From Sindora glabra (taxonomy: Eukaryota; Streptophyta; Magnoliopsida; Fabales; Fabaceae): DNA of 64,000 nucleotides. Numbering within the stretch: the first letter of the stretch is position 1; each line of letters starts with the position of its first letter. The notes under the pieces were generated by a model. That model made no database searches. It was not told the origin of the DNA and saw only the letters and a program-made list of their open reading frames with translations. A program made the position numbers and the translations under genes. The stretch spans positions 80,192,693-80,256,692 of the forward strand of contig CM035232.1 in NCBI GenBank assembly GCA_020226215.1, written 5' to 3'. This document shows, one piece after another, positions 35,772 through 48,149 of the stretch.

Positions 35772-36862
35772 TGAATGTAGTTGTTGCATTAAGTGCACCA
35801 CTCTTTTTATATAATGTACCTAGTTGTTATCAAAATGTATCATGACTTACAAGAAGTCTTCTAGCAGAAAGACATGAAGAAAGACATATTCAATTATGTG
35901 ATTAAATGCCTTACCGACCAACATATGAAATCTAGAAAGTAAATACTTAGAGGATTACATCAATCATTATAAATTTCAAAATGGAAATAAAAAATTATAG
36001 CCATAGATTTCTTGATTGGAATGCTTAAGTCTCAAAAGGGGCATGATTCCATCTAGGTGATAGTGGACTATTTGACCAAAAATCACTCATTTCTTGTTAG
36101 TTAAAACTACTTTCTTGGTGGCATATTATGCCTAAGTGTACTTTGATAAGATTGTACCTCTTTATGGAGTCCGTATTACTTTCATATTTGATATGGGCAC
36201 TTAATCCATTGCTTTTTTTTAGTAATATTTTCAACAAGCATTGGGAATCCAACTGCAATTTAGTACATCTTTTCATCCATAAATTGATGGATAATTTGAA
36301 CATACCATCTAGGTGTTGGAAAATAAGCTTATGGCATGTACATTTAAGATCAAAAGCAATTGGAAGAGATACTTTCCTTTGATAAAATTTATGTATAATA
36401 ATAATTATCAAACTAGCATTAAAATGACCTCATTTGAAGCCCTGTAAGGTAAAAAATATGGATCTACCATGAGTTAGTTTGAATTTGGAAAAGCCAATCT
36501 CTTAGGACATGATCTAGTGATAGATGCACTAAAAAAGGTGAAAATCATTTAAGGTCAGCTTAAAACCACACAAAATGGACAAAAATCCTATATTGATAAA
36601 AGATGAAAAGATCTAGAATTCCAAGTGAGGGATAGAACATTTGTCTAAGTTTCCACAATGAAAGGAGTCATAAGCTTTAGTAAGAAAGGAAAACTTACAG
36701 CTTATTACATAGAGCCCTTCCCCATTACTAGATGGTTTGGACCTATAACCTATCATTTAGCTGCTAAATAGTTTGTGCACCATCCACCCTATTTTCCAAG
36801 TTTCAAGTTTTATAAATATGTGTTGAATGACTTTCATGTTATTATAGAAGAGACTCTCTAAT
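35772..36862 (+). pseudogene. Old gypsy relic G, part 2: integrase
   Basis: The plus strand, in changing frames, shows an integrase. The zinc-binding part includes VIKCLTDQ near 35900. The DDE core has IAIDFLIG near 36000 (first aspartate) and KGHDSI with VIVDYLTK near 36040-36080. FDMGT near 36190 gives the second aspartate. The FEHT segment near 36297 gives the glutamate. Further right are TSFEALWGKKYGS-like text near 36430 and VSTMKGVISFSKKGKL near 36650-36690, a part also seen in element 2. Many stops make this older than elements 1 and 2. It is interrupted by the hAT-like MITE at 36871. Confidence 0.8.
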
Positions 36863-36870
36863 TAGATATA

Positions 36871-37487
36871 AGGGTGTGCAAAATTAAATTAATTGACCTA
36901 AACTACCTAAATGGTTTTAAATTCAATTAGTTTAAGTTAATTTAAATATATAACTAGGTAAATTCAAAATTATTTAAAAAATTTTTGGTTAATGTTAGTT
37001 AGTTATGATTTTACATTTTATGAACTATATTAAATTGAAATCAATTAAAATATATTATATATACATATATTCTTTTATTTTTGAATATACATAAGTATAT
37101 TCAATGTTGTGATTAATGTTACGGTGACCTATAATATAAAAGGATAAATCATTCAAAAAATTAGAATTTGAATAAGTGTATTCAATGTAATATGACTTAA
37201 ATGAATGGTAATGATGCTAATTATATAAATGCAATTAAATTAAGTGTAGCAAGGAATGAAAATACATAATGCATATTGTGTACAAACATCGAAAAAATGA
37301 AACTAAAAAAAGTGATATCCTAACCAAAATAAACCATTATACACCATTTCAAACCAAAAATTGGTTTAATATAGTTTAAAAATATGAACTAGTCGATTAT
37401 GAGTTTCTTTAATTTGAATTTGACTAGAAATGGATAACAAAAATTTAAACCAAATCCAATCAATCTAAACTATTGCACACCTCTAGC
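36871..37487. mobile_element. hAT-like MITE
   Basis: A 617 bp unit starts AGGGTGTGCAA and ends TTGCACACCTCTAGC; the core GGTGTGCAA is inverted at the two ends. It is flanked by an 8 bp imperfect duplication, TAGATATA (36863-36870) and TAGATACT (37488-37495), six of eight bases alike. Terminal wording and 8 bp target size fit the hAT superfamily. It has no open frame and lies within the end of relic G's pol. Confidence 0.75.
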
Positions 37488-37495
37488 TAGATACT

Positions 37496-37744
37496 AAATT
37501 ATCCTATAAGGAATAATTGCTCAAAATTTTTAAAATGCTAGGTTTGAAAGCTTATATTAAAAGGGGTGCCATTAATAAAGGTTTTGTGGACTCAACATGG
37601 AACAAAAGAAGCCATATAGAAATTAGAAGAAGAAATGAAGCAAAAATACCTTCGATTGCTTGGTAAGCTTTATAGCTTAACTATACTATTTGAGTAAGAT
37701 AGACCACCTTGCATGCCTTTGAGAAATTAAGGATGAATTCCTTT
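37496..37744 (+). pseudogene. Old gypsy relic G, part 3: chromodomain-like end of pol
   Basis: The plus strand reads VPLIKVLWTQHGTKEAI near 37568-37615, then KLEEEMKQKYLRLLG. This is the C-terminal chromodomain-like segment of chromoviruses, comparable to the tails of elements 1 and 2. A polypurine tract and LTR start follow directly. Confidence 0.78.
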
Positions 37745-37760
37745 TTTGAAGGTGGAGTAT
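37745..37760 (+). other. Polypurine tract of relic G
   Basis: TTTGAAGGTGGAGTAT precedes the LTR start TGTCACACC. It is close to the tract of element 2 in wording and in distance from the end of pol. Confidence 0.7.
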
Positions 37761-38284
37761 TGTCACACCTTTAGAAGATTAAATTATAATATTTTAAGTA
37801 TTAATTGTTATTTATTTGATAAATTGTTTAATTGAATGATATGTTTAAAATTTTTTTGAATAAATTGAATTATATAAATGTGATAGAAAGGATGTGGATA
37901 ATAAAAATACCAAAAAATATAAGAATATAAGAATGATAGAGAGTATGATGGATTAATAATGAAAATCTTGTGAGGGAGGAGACAATAGTTGACTATATCT
38001 TTTTGAGTTATTCTTTAGGTAGGAATAGTTGACACAACCCAGTGGGGTCAACTAATGAGTAATTCAATACTTATCCATTTTTCTTAAATTATTCCTAACC
38101 TTTTTATCGTTTAAAACCTTTGGCACTTTCCCTACATTTTTATTTTTCACACTCCCAATATCATTATCTTCATCTTCTCTAAGGGATACCTTAGAAAATC
38201 TCCATTCCTCCATCAATCTTAACTTCTTAAATTAAGTAGCATATTAATCTTGCTTCCTCATCAATCAATCCTTTATATACTTGA
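37761..38284 (+). repeat. Relic G, start of 3' LTR
   Basis: The LTR begins TGTCACACC after the polypurine tract. It runs at least to 38284, where element H is inserted, and may continue at 43427. No other copy is present, so its far end is unknown. There are no open frames of note. Confidence 0.6.
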
Positions 38285-39740
38285 TGCATGTCATACACGC
38301 CAAAATTAATTGCTAAACTTACTCAACCTAGTAGGAAATCTAGGATGAACTTATAGGAATAGCTAGCAATTAATGAAAATAATAGAAAAATAAAAGGTTT
38401 TAGAAAGCAATTTTAAGTGAAAAAAATTTAAAAATATTAGAGTATAGCTAATAGAATATGAAGGATCAATCTAAGGAATATCATAGACCAATATATAGAT
38501 TTATTATCAACTATCAACAAAATTAATAATTAATTCAACAATTTAATCAAAAGTTATCCTAACATTAGTAATAATCATGAAAAGTTCTTAATAATGATTA
38601 ATCTAGAATAAGAACCTAAATTCACTTCCCATTACTAATTTCATTTCAATACATGTCCCTAAATCTATTCAATAATAGCATTAAACATCAAGAATAAGGT
38701 TAAGATCGATTTAACAACTTTACACATGAAAATTGCCAATTCGCCCATACATTAAATCACCAAAGCCTAATTTCCACTAATTATTAGCAATCACAACTAC
38801 CAACAAGTGATAATTAATTGCAACTAATTATTTAGCTATAAACTATAACAAATAATTAACTAACTAATTATAATTAAAAAATATCAAAGTAGTCATTCAC
38901 AGCAAGAGAAAAAAAGAGATAATTAAATCAAAAGTCAAATTAAGAGAAAACTCTTAAAATCAAAACAAATTGGAATGCTAATTTATTGAATTGATGCAGA
39001 AAATTAGCCTCCTATTGTGGTTTGCAAAAGAAATTTGATAAAAAGGAGAAAGCTATCTAGAATGTGTATTCTTTTCTTTAGAAGCACAAACCTTTTTATA
39101 TCTAATTTTCTAAATAACCTATGGGGCCAAGTAAATATGCCTTTTAAGATTGCAAATAATAGGGAAGGTCCTAATTTAGAAACCCATAGCCTAATTTACT
39201 AATAAACTACTAATAGTTTTTATTATAGTAATTTTCATCACTCAGCTTGCTAGTCAAGTTTAACCACCAAAGTAGGATAGTTTCACTAAACTCCAAACAA
39301 AAAACTTGTTAGGCTGAGTCTTAGCTAAAATTGGATGCTAATTTTGTCTCAATTAGGCCTTTGGAGCTTCAAATAAAGCCTATAAACCATGATTAGTTTA
39401 GCATAGATAGAAATACAGCCTTTTCAAATGTCTAAATTGAGCTTTGGATAAATCATGAAAGTTTTAGAACTTTTTCTAAGCTTTTCTATAATTTAAAGAT
39501 CACCTCATTTTGACAACTAGAACTTAACTTATAACTAAAAATCTGAAACACTGTAAAAATCCTACATTTACTGAACAATTTAAAAACATTAGAAAACTAT
39601 CCTACATTTACTAAACAATTTAAAAACATTAGAAAACTATCATCCAATCACATAACAAGGCCAATTTCATAAAATTAAATATACTTAACATACTAAGAGG
39701 TATAAAATAGGAGAAAATGATTTAAAAATTATCTTGCACA
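38285..39740 (-). repeat. Element H, 3' LTR
   Basis: About 1,456 bp, starting TGCATGTCATACACGCC and ending near CTTGCACA. It aligns with 41969-43426 throughout, including the GGTTTTAGAAA and CACTCA...GTTT...CCACCAAA segments. A short internal duplication of about 40 bp (CCTACATTTACT-AACAATTT) lies near 39567-39640. The edges are uncertain by a few bases. Confidence 0.78.
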
Positions 39741-39758
39741 TTAAATTTCTCCACACTT
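39741..39758 (-). other. Polypurine tract of element H
   Basis: The minus strand reads AAGTGTGGAGAAATTTAA directly before the LTR. It is purine-rich and correctly placed for a minus-strand element. Confidence 0.55.
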
Positions 39759-41941
39759 ATCTTTTGTACATCCTTAAGCAAACATAACTTTATTCAAAAC
39801 TTAAGAATAAAGGACTTCCTTTCCAAAGACTTTAAAATCTAAAAGTTTATAAACAAGAAGCAATAAAAAGGGATAAATCAAATTAGTAAACTCTTACATA
39901 ATTCACTCTCTAACTCTTAAGTGTTTAAGGTATATGTTTCACTCAAGTTTATTCCATAAAAATGCTCTACCACAAGTTTGCTTATCATTTAATTTTCACT
40001 GATCAAGACACATGCACAACAAAAATCAAAATGATTTTATTCAAGGTTATAATGGGGCTAACGAAAAGGAAGGAGAAAATTGAAAATATGAAGGTTAAAA
40101 ATCAATGAAATTAATAAAGCACTAGAACTATAAATATATATAGACAAATTATAAACACTTTAGTTACACAACACCTAACTTTTTAATCTAAATACTTATA
40201 AACTTCCTTCGTTCTCTTTGCTTTCATAGATCTTTTTACTTTATTTTTTTTTCACTCTTTCACTTTTTTTTATCTTTTAATCATTTTTTATTTTGCTTCT
40301 CTTCTTTCTATTTTTATCTTAACCAAACCTTTCTATTGAAGTTAATGATTTTTCCTAACTTATACATACACCCAAACTTATTTAAGAACTTATCTCACAA
40401 AATTTTCAAATGCTCTACTAATCTTTATGGTTAGGTAAAGATAATTGCTTTCATTGGAAAAATTTTCGTGGGCTTATTAACAAATAAAAGGCAATTAGGC
40501 TCAAAAGTGGCTCAACAAAGATAAAATTTCAAGATTGATTACTTGGCACTAACTTAAATAGAGAATGCTTTTATCATTTTTGTGTATGCATGTGCAAACA
40601 TAACCTTAAAAAAAATTAAAGCAAGTTATAGATAAACAAAACATGGAAGAATATCAAACAAAAGAAAGGAAAGAGGAAAGCATAAATTTTCAACAAAAGG
40701 CTCAAAACCTTACAAGAAAAATCATACTACCAAATTAAATTGACCAATTCAAAAATCATCACTATACAAATCAATTTCAAGAAGCAAAATAATTCATTCA
40801 ATAGTGTTATGAAACCATCAAGTTTAATAGCTTCCTACTTATGAAAAATACAAAGTCTCTATTAACAGAAAGCAACTAAAATGACTAAAAAAGACTAAAA
40901 AACAAGTAAAAAGAAGCACACTTTTTCTTTTTCATTTTTAGTTTTTTTAATTTTTATCACTTTTTTAAAAACTCAAAAACATAAAAAGAAATATGAAAAC
41001 TTAAAAGAAAATGCAAAAAGAAATTCTAGAATTCTCTTTCCCACGCTTAAATTTACATTATCAAGAAAGATAAAGGACAAATAAAATGAAAAAGGAAGGA
41101 AAGAAAAAGAAATTCTAAAAATTTTGATTGCTTCCTAAAAAATATTTTTCTTTGATATCTTTAGCTAGACGTTGTAGCTACATTAATTTGGCTTCAATTT
41201 ATAAGTTATTACCTTAAATGGTTTTAATAAAGCACATTGCAAATGGAAATACGGTGGTTCCACTTTTAAAATTAGTCTACGCATTAACTCTTTGTAAAGT
41301 GCCAACCTTAAAATTAAAATATAGTCCATTATGCAATTAGTGATTTTAATGGTCAAATTAATTGTAACCCACTTAGTTGCAATAATTGAAATTTGAATGG
41401 TCCTACTAGCTTTAATTATAGGAATTGGAATATAGAGCATAATAGCATTAGCATTAGCTTAAAAATCTTCCTACAAAAGTTTAAGTTTCCTAAAATGCTT
41501 TACATCTAATTCATAAACAAAAGATGTTAGCTCCAAGAGTTATTAGTTAATTCTAGATGCAAGTGCCTCATTAAAACAATTAAAATTACAATAAGAAGAT
41601 ATATATATATATATATATATTGTTTTAAAGATAAAAATTTGAGTCAAAATCATGGATGTTAAGAAGAACAAGGATTGAATGAAAGTAAAAAAATTGAAAA
41701 CATAAAAAATTAGAAATGTTACTAAAAAAATACAAAATAGTACTAAATAATGTTAGTGGCAAAAAAGCTAGGGTTAGGGCCAAGTACTCCTAATCTTGCT
41801 TAAAATGCCAAAAAGCATTGGATTGGAAAGTTTCATCCCAAAATGGCATAGTGAATATTATTACCTAACACTACCAACAATCTTGAAAAACACAAAAAAA
41901 GGTTAAAAATAAATAAAGATAAACACTAATTATATAATGCA
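39759..41941 (-). other. Element H internal region without genes
   Basis: About 2.2 kb, AT-rich, with T-rich runs near 40230-40320 and a TA run at 41599-41621. An 85-codon frame at 41183-41440 has no recognisable motif and I do not call it. No gag, protease, RT or integrase wording is seen on either strand. Confidence 0.65.
41599..41621. repeat. Short (TA)n run
   Basis: A 23-base alternating AT run inside element H. It is a simple repeat only. Confidence 0.9.
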
Positions 41942-41960
41942 TTCCTTGGTAATGATGCCA
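41942..41960 (-). other. Decayed tRNA-Asp primer-binding site of element H
   Basis: The minus strand reads TGGCATCATTACCAAGGAA. Against the plant tRNA-Asp complement TGGCGCCGTTGCCGGGGAA it differs at six of 19 positions, all of them transitions (five G to A, one C to T). This fits methylation-linked decay of a true site. Confidence 0.72.
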
Positions 41961-41968
41961 AATTTTTA

Positions 41969-43426
41969 TGCACATTGTACACACCAAAGTTAATTACTAA
42001 ACCTACTTAAGATAGTAGCAAGGGCAAGTCTAGGTTAAACTTAAAGGAGTAACCAATAATAAATGAAAACAAAAGAAAATAGGGGATTTTAGAAAATAAT
42101 TTTAAATGAAACAATTAAAACAAAATTAAAGTATAACTACTAGAATATGAAGGCTTAATCCAAGGAATATCACACTCCAATATATAGATTTAGTACTAAC
42201 CCTTAATAGAATTTACAATTAATTCGATTACTTAACCAAAAATTACTTCAATACTTGTAGTAATTATGAAAAGTTCTGAATGATGATTAATCTAAAATAA
42301 TCACCTAAATTAACCTCCCATTACTAATTTCAACTTAAGGTATGCTCCTAAATCTATTTAATAATAGCATTAAACATTACGAATAAGGTTAAAATTGAAT
42401 TAACAACTTTACATGTGAAAATTGCTAATTCATCATCTATTTTTCTTAAGTAACTAATAGTTCACCTTTACGTCAAATCAGCAAAGCTTAATTGCTACTG
42501 ATTATAATCAATCATTACTAACCTACAAGTAAAAATTAACAATAACTAATTGAATAGTTTTAGACTATAACAAATAATTAACTAATCAATCATAATTAGC
42601 AAACTATTAAAGCAGTCATTGATAATAATAGTGGAAAATTAATAAATAATTAAATTAAAAGTGAAATTAAGAGAAAGGACTTAAAATCTAATCCATTGAA
42701 ATGATGAAGAAAATTAGCCTCCCATGGTGGTTTACAAAAGGAACTTGGAGAAGAGGAGAAAACTATTTAGAATGTGTATTATTGCCCTTGGAGGCATAAA
42801 CCCTTTTATATCTAATTTCCTGAGCTAGAAAACCTATTGGATCACATAAATATGCTTTTTAGAGTTATAAAGAATGAGGTTTTTTCCAATTTAGAAGCCT
42901 ATAACCTAATTTACAAGTTAAACTACTGATAGTGTTTATTGTAGTAATTTTCATCACTCACATTGTAGCTCTAGTTTGACCACCAAAAGGCATAGTTTCA
43001 GTAAACTCTAAACATGAAACTAGTTAGGTTAGATCTTAGCTAATATTACACACTAATTTCAACTCAATTGGAACTTTGGAGCTTTAGATAAAGCCTAAAA
43101 ACCATGACTAGTTTGGAATTGATAGAAATAGAGCATCAGCTTTATGATCATTTTTCACCTTTTAAATATCCAAATTGGGCTTCAGATAAAGCATAAAGTT
43201 TTAGAACTTCTTCTAATCTCTCTAACTATGTAAAGAACACCCAATTTTGACTTTTGGAACTCAAGCTATAGCTAAAAATCTTAAACAATGTAAAAATCCT
43301 ACATTAACTAAACAATTTAAAACCATTGAAAAATCATCATCCAATCACATAACAAGATCAATTTTATAAAATTAAGTATATGTAATATATTAAAAGATGG
43401 AAACAATATAGAAAATATATTGCATA
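41969..43426 (-). repeat. Element H, 5' LTR
   Basis: About 1,458 bp, starting TGCACATTGTACACACC and ending near ATTGCATA. It pairs with 38285-39740. The primer site lies eight bases to its left. No clear promoter was found on the minus strand. Confidence 0.78.
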
Positions 43427-44837
43427 TCAATATTTATCTAATTTCTTCTTTAAACATGAACTACAAACTCAACTAATAAAGGAGTGTTAAACTATTAAGA
43501 ACCTTACATCATAAATCCTCTTTTGTTTGATTAATTTAAACTTTAACCATCTCATTCTACATTCTAACCTTGAATCCTCAAGCTTATGAGGAGCATTTTT
43601 CCTAATCTCAAAGGTAAATTTGACATTTTTATGAGTTTTGGTACATGTTAAAATGATGAATTATGTGATGTGTTATAATGTTTAAAAGTGATATATGTCA
43701 CATTTAATAGCTTGGTGGAAGTTTAATATGAATTTAATGATATTTAGAGTGTATTAATGGTGTATGAATAGTATTCACACATGAACACCTATAAATTTCT
43801 AATGCATAATCAACCATGAAGGTCCGAGTTACTTTCTAGAGCAACATAGTTAACTACATGGTTAACTATCTATAGTTAACTATCAGAACCAGAACTTACC
43901 TTTAGATATTAGTAGTCAACTATATAATCAATTATAACTATTTAGAGTTACCTTTGGATCCTTGTAATTGGCTATATAGTTAACTGTTTGCTTTTGGATA
44001 TTGATAATTAAGTATACAATTGACTATAGTCCTACTTTCTTACAAAAACTCATTTTCACGAAAAGTAATTAAAATGGGCTATCTCAAAGATGATATACAT
44101 GAGTGAATATAAACCTAATAGAAACTTAATAAGAATAAATCATTAAAACCTAATCAAAAAGTGTTTATTAGTGGGTAATTAGTGAAAGTACCCATTAATT
44201 TTAATAAGTAAAAAATTCATTAGAATTTAATTAGGAAAATTTTGGTTATTTCCATGGTTAATAGTATCTTAGAATAGGTTAAGGTTTTATCTAAAAGCAT
44301 CCTATGAAAACATAAGTAGCCAAAATTACAAAAATTTAGCAAAAACAAGGTGAAATGCATGGTCAAACCTTGGAACCAAATTTGAAATATTTGATTTTGA
44401 ATACAAATAGTTTTTTATGAATGACAATTAATAAAAAAGATAAAATTTATGATTTCTCTTGAAATGTGTTTTCATTGGTGTTTTATTAAAATGATAGAAT
44501 TGGATTTGATTTAATTAAGTTAAGAAAAGTGTAGCACTTACTAGTATTACTTAATTTGACTTAAATAATTATTAGCATGAAGGATTCAAGTATTTGGTAA
44601 TTTTATCAAGGGAATTTAAGAGAAAGTTTTAGTATTTGAATTAAGGATTTTAATACCATTCTTCAAGGAATATAATTAAGGAAATAATTTAATTTGGGGA
44701 ATTAGTGGTATTTTACAAAAGTAAAGGATTAGCTTGAACATTTTCCAAAGTAATGCTTCTAGAAGTGATGATGTGGATTAAGGAGCATTATTTTATTTGG
44801 CTTAAAAGAACATTTGCAAATAGAGAACTAATGAAAC
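43427..44837. other. LTR-like non-coding DNA with TTAACTAT motif cluster
   Basis: I see no gene. The stretch may be the rest of relic G's LTR, since element H is inserted between the two. At about 43848-44035 short motifs of the form GTTAACTAT or GTCAACTAT recur several times in both orientations. LTR-B starts at 44838. Confidence 0.4.
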
Positions 44838-47287
44838 TATAATATCTCAAGTTAAAATTCAAAGTTTTATAAATTTCGATGCTTGTAGATAATTATTTAT
44901 TTATTTGATTAATATTTTATTTTAAATTTATTTTTCTATATTAAAGATTTTGGAGTATTGAAAATGATACTTATGATAATATTCAAAATTTATTTATTTT
45001 TATATGATCATCATCGATTTAAAATTAGATTAAAATAATTTTTTACAAGGAATTTCTTGCAAGGTGAAAATAAGTTTAATAAATAAGGATGCAAGTATTT
45101 ATGAAATAAATTATTTATATTTAATAAATTATTTTTGGGAATTGAGAAACTTTGAAATAATTATTTTAGGAATTTCAACTTTATCAAGTTATTACATATA
45201 TATATTATATTGGGGTAAGATTAAAAAATAATTAAGTTGAGATTTTCAAATAAAACTAGTTTTATAAAAATGAGTTATTAAAATAAATTATTGGTGAGGA
45301 TGAATTTGAGTTTAAAATGAAAGGTTGAGATTTGATGTTAGAGGTAGCTTAAGATGCATAAGAAGCATAGAATCAGAGCCAATGGCTCTTTTTCCCACTA
45401 ACTCCCTTTCCTTATCTCAGTTTTTGTCATGACCCGATTTAATTTTTTTGTCGTGACTGGCATAAAGATACCCAACTAGTACTTCACACTAATTAGATAT
45501 CCTTACTAGCCTCCAAAGATGACACAATATCCTATATTTTTGTAAAACTAGCACTAAGGGTGTACGAAAGAAAATAGATATAAAAAATGTTAAAAAACCA
45601 AAATAAGAAAATAGCACTAAGTTCATTTACAGTACTTCAAATACACTAACTATAATTCTCTAACTTGCTAACCCAATTAGGGCCCTTCTTCTCTGGGTCA
45701 GATTCCAGAGGGGAACTAGAACTGGACACTCTAGGTATTGATGGAGTCACGTTACTCCCAGACTCGTCATCTGGGGTAACCTACACCAACGGAAAGAAAA
45801 CATCAAGAACATTTAGCTCAATGTCCATGGGCCAAAATTCTACACAGTAACAAATATTTACATCTGTAGAGGTGACCCGAATCTCAAGATGGAGCTCCAA
45901 TCCGTAAGTCCCTCGAGGAGTGGTGGCATACCCTCTGTAAGTGTTAGTGAGTACCAATGGGTACATGATCCAAACCTATAATTTCAATACAATAGATAGA
46001 GTGAGTATAAGACATACTCAGTGAATAATAAATTGTTATTCCTTTTTAGGTTTTCCTATCTAGGATTTCTTTTCTACTCGTAATTCATACCTTTAAGTCC
46101 AAATTTAGATATTTTATTTTTGAGAAATGGCACTAGTTCGTATGCAATGTCACCTTATATCTTCGGTCCAACCTTATCCCCTGCTACCCTAGGCCTGAGG
46201 CCACCAAACTTTTCCCTCCACTTCTAACCACTCCTCTCCTTTTTTGCAAAGGATATTTTCTCCCTTCCACATTTTTACAAGCAGAATGAATAATTGTGGG
46301 ATGGCACATGCATTAACCATAATTGTTATGGATTTTTCCTCGAGGAATGTATCAAAATACCAACTATGCCATAAGTGTTTTATGCTTCATTTATCCTTCT
46401 AGGCTTGTTATTATATCAATTCCAAAAGGGTATTTATGTATACAATTCAAATAATTCAAGTCACACAAGGGTTTTCCAAACTTCATTTTCTTGACATCAA
46501 GGATGCCCCTTGATTTTTTTTTTGTTCTGGACCAATCTAGGTAGCCTAAGAGTGGGAATTATTTGGAAGACTAAATAAAATTTAAAATTTTTGAAAATTT
46601 AACTCATGCTACCTCACATTTAGAGTGACTCATATAAATTTTTTTAAAATTTTTCTCAACCATTTAGTACTCCTAAAAATTTCGTGAATAGAATTAGAAA
46701 TTTTTGGATTCTGTCATGAACAATTTTCATTCATAATTTTATTAAGTGACCAGTCCATCAACTAAAATTTCAATAGCATTATTGATTCTCCTTGATACCA
46801 ATTCCAAAATAACCTTAGCAATTTCTTTATAAAAACTAAGAGCAATTCCATTACCATCATCCATGATCCAGATACTCACTTCCAGCAACATCATAACATG
46901 TTCAAATTATTCCAAACTAATTATTACAACAATAAGCACAAATCATATTAAAAGAGCCATAATTTGTCAATTTTGACAATCCAACATTGGAAATTCATAG
47001 AATTTGTAACAAGCTATTACTCACCTCAATCCTTTACTCTCTTTTTCCTTCCAACACTGAGTTTTGAGGGAAAGGGAGGTGAATTTAAAGAAATAAAATT
47101 AGACTTTAGGATTTAGAAGAAGAGGAATATCACAAGAAATTAAGAGGGATTAAGAGGAATTAATGATTTACCTAACTAGCTTGCAATGTTTCCTTAAGTT
47201 TGCTTTGTCTAAAATTTCTTTTCTCCTTCTCTAGGGTTGCACATTTTGGGATGGAATGGAGTAGAAGTTTGTTGCTACTAATTCTCC

Positions 47288-47297
47288 TTTTTTATAT
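47288..47297 (-). promoter_or_regulatory. TATA box in element 2 3' LTR
   Basis: The minus strand reads TATATAAAAA, as in the other LTR at 54806. In this copy it has no element sequence downstream except the LTR end, so it would drive flanking DNA if active. Confidence 0.5.
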
Positions 47298-47724
47298 AAA
47301 ATTTGTTTAAAGAAATTTCAAAAAAAATTCTACAAATTTTCATCAAATCCTAAGCTTGATTTTATCTTGGATTTTGAAGGATTTTGGGGACATTTGGATG
47401 TTTTTCTTGCATCTCCAAGTGGTCTGAGTTTTCAGACCATGATAATCCCTTTTAACCAATAAAAATGTGATACAATTCAAGATTTCTCAATTATTACACT
47501 TTGGCCCTAAGTTTTACTCTCTTTTTTTCATTTTGGTCCTTAGCTTCCTTTAGAAGTTTAGGTTATCATTGGGCCACGAATTTGGGCCTTAAATTTTCAT
47601 ATTTTGGGCCAAAAAAAAAAACTTGAGCTAACCCAACCCACACAACAAAAATAAAAAGCTAAAAAGATAAAGGGGTTTATTACAATTTGACCCCGAATTA
47701 CTTATTTTCTTTACACTTTCACCC

Positions 47725-47966
47725 TTAGGCTTCTAACTATTTTAAAATTTTCCTTTTGACTTTCCATAATTATTTTTTAGGTTTAAAAATTAATTTTGGC
47801 CATCCATAAATTTTTAGAATTAATTTACTATAATTTCGACTCATTTAGGCTTCTAACTATTTTTAAAATTTTCCTTTTGACTTTCCATAATTATTTTTTA
47901 GGTTTAAAAATTAATTTTGGCCATCCATAAATTTTTAGAATTAATTTACTATAATTTCGACTCATT
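47725..47966. repeat. 120 bp tandem duplication in element 2 3' LTR
   Basis: Two units of about 120 bp start TTAGGCTTCTAACTATTT and end at TTTCGACTCA. They are almost identical, while the 5' LTR has a single unit at about 55237-55366. The duplication therefore arose after insertion of this copy and accounts for most of the LTR length difference. Confidence 0.9.
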
Positions 47967-48134
47967 TTCTCACTTTTTCGCTTTATCAGTTATTGGAAAA
48001 TCACTAAATTTCTAAGTGAAATTTCTAAAACCTATGCTTAGGTTTTTAAGTTAGTTTTCACTCATTATAATGTTCCTAAAAATTTTCTAAAAATATTTTT
48101 TTTATCACTATTGTACTAATTTGGGGTCATTACA

Positions 48135-48148
48135 AGCTCTCCCCCTTC
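48135..48148 (-). other. Polypurine tract of element 2
   Basis: The minus strand reads GAAGGGGGAGAGCT next to the 3' LTR, the typical plus-strand priming tract for this group. Confidence 0.85.
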
Positions 48149-48149
48149 A

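Larger units (their letters stand above)
38285..43426 (-). mobile_element. Element H: coding-free LTR element (LARD-like, Tat/Athila-type primer site)
   Basis: Two direct LTRs of about 1.46 kb (38285-39740 and 41969-43426) flank a 2.2 kb interior without any credible open frame. On the minus strand a decayed tRNA-Asp primer site (41942-41960) adjoins the right LTR and a purine-rich tract (39741-39758) adjoins the left one, which gives the orientation. The structure is that of a large retrotransposon derivative that must borrow proteins from a relative. The tRNA-Asp site is used by Tat and Athila gypsy elements. The LTRs differ at many positions, so the insertion is old. I could not find a convincing target duplication. 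Confidence 0.78.
45425..48134 (-). repeat. Element 2, 3' LTR
   Basis: 2,710 bp, from TGTCATGACCC to GGTCATTACA, aligning with 52910-55524. Differences from the other LTR include a tandem duplication of about 120 bp at 47725-47966 present only here, and the loss of about 45 bases near 45610. The 61-codon frames seen here (45665-45850 and the opposite strand) are incidental. Confidence 0.92.

Noticed and set aside
36097..36411. 104-codon minus-strand frame
   Set aside because: It overlaps the plus-strand integrase relic of G, whose catalytic motifs are readable, so it is an antisense shadow.
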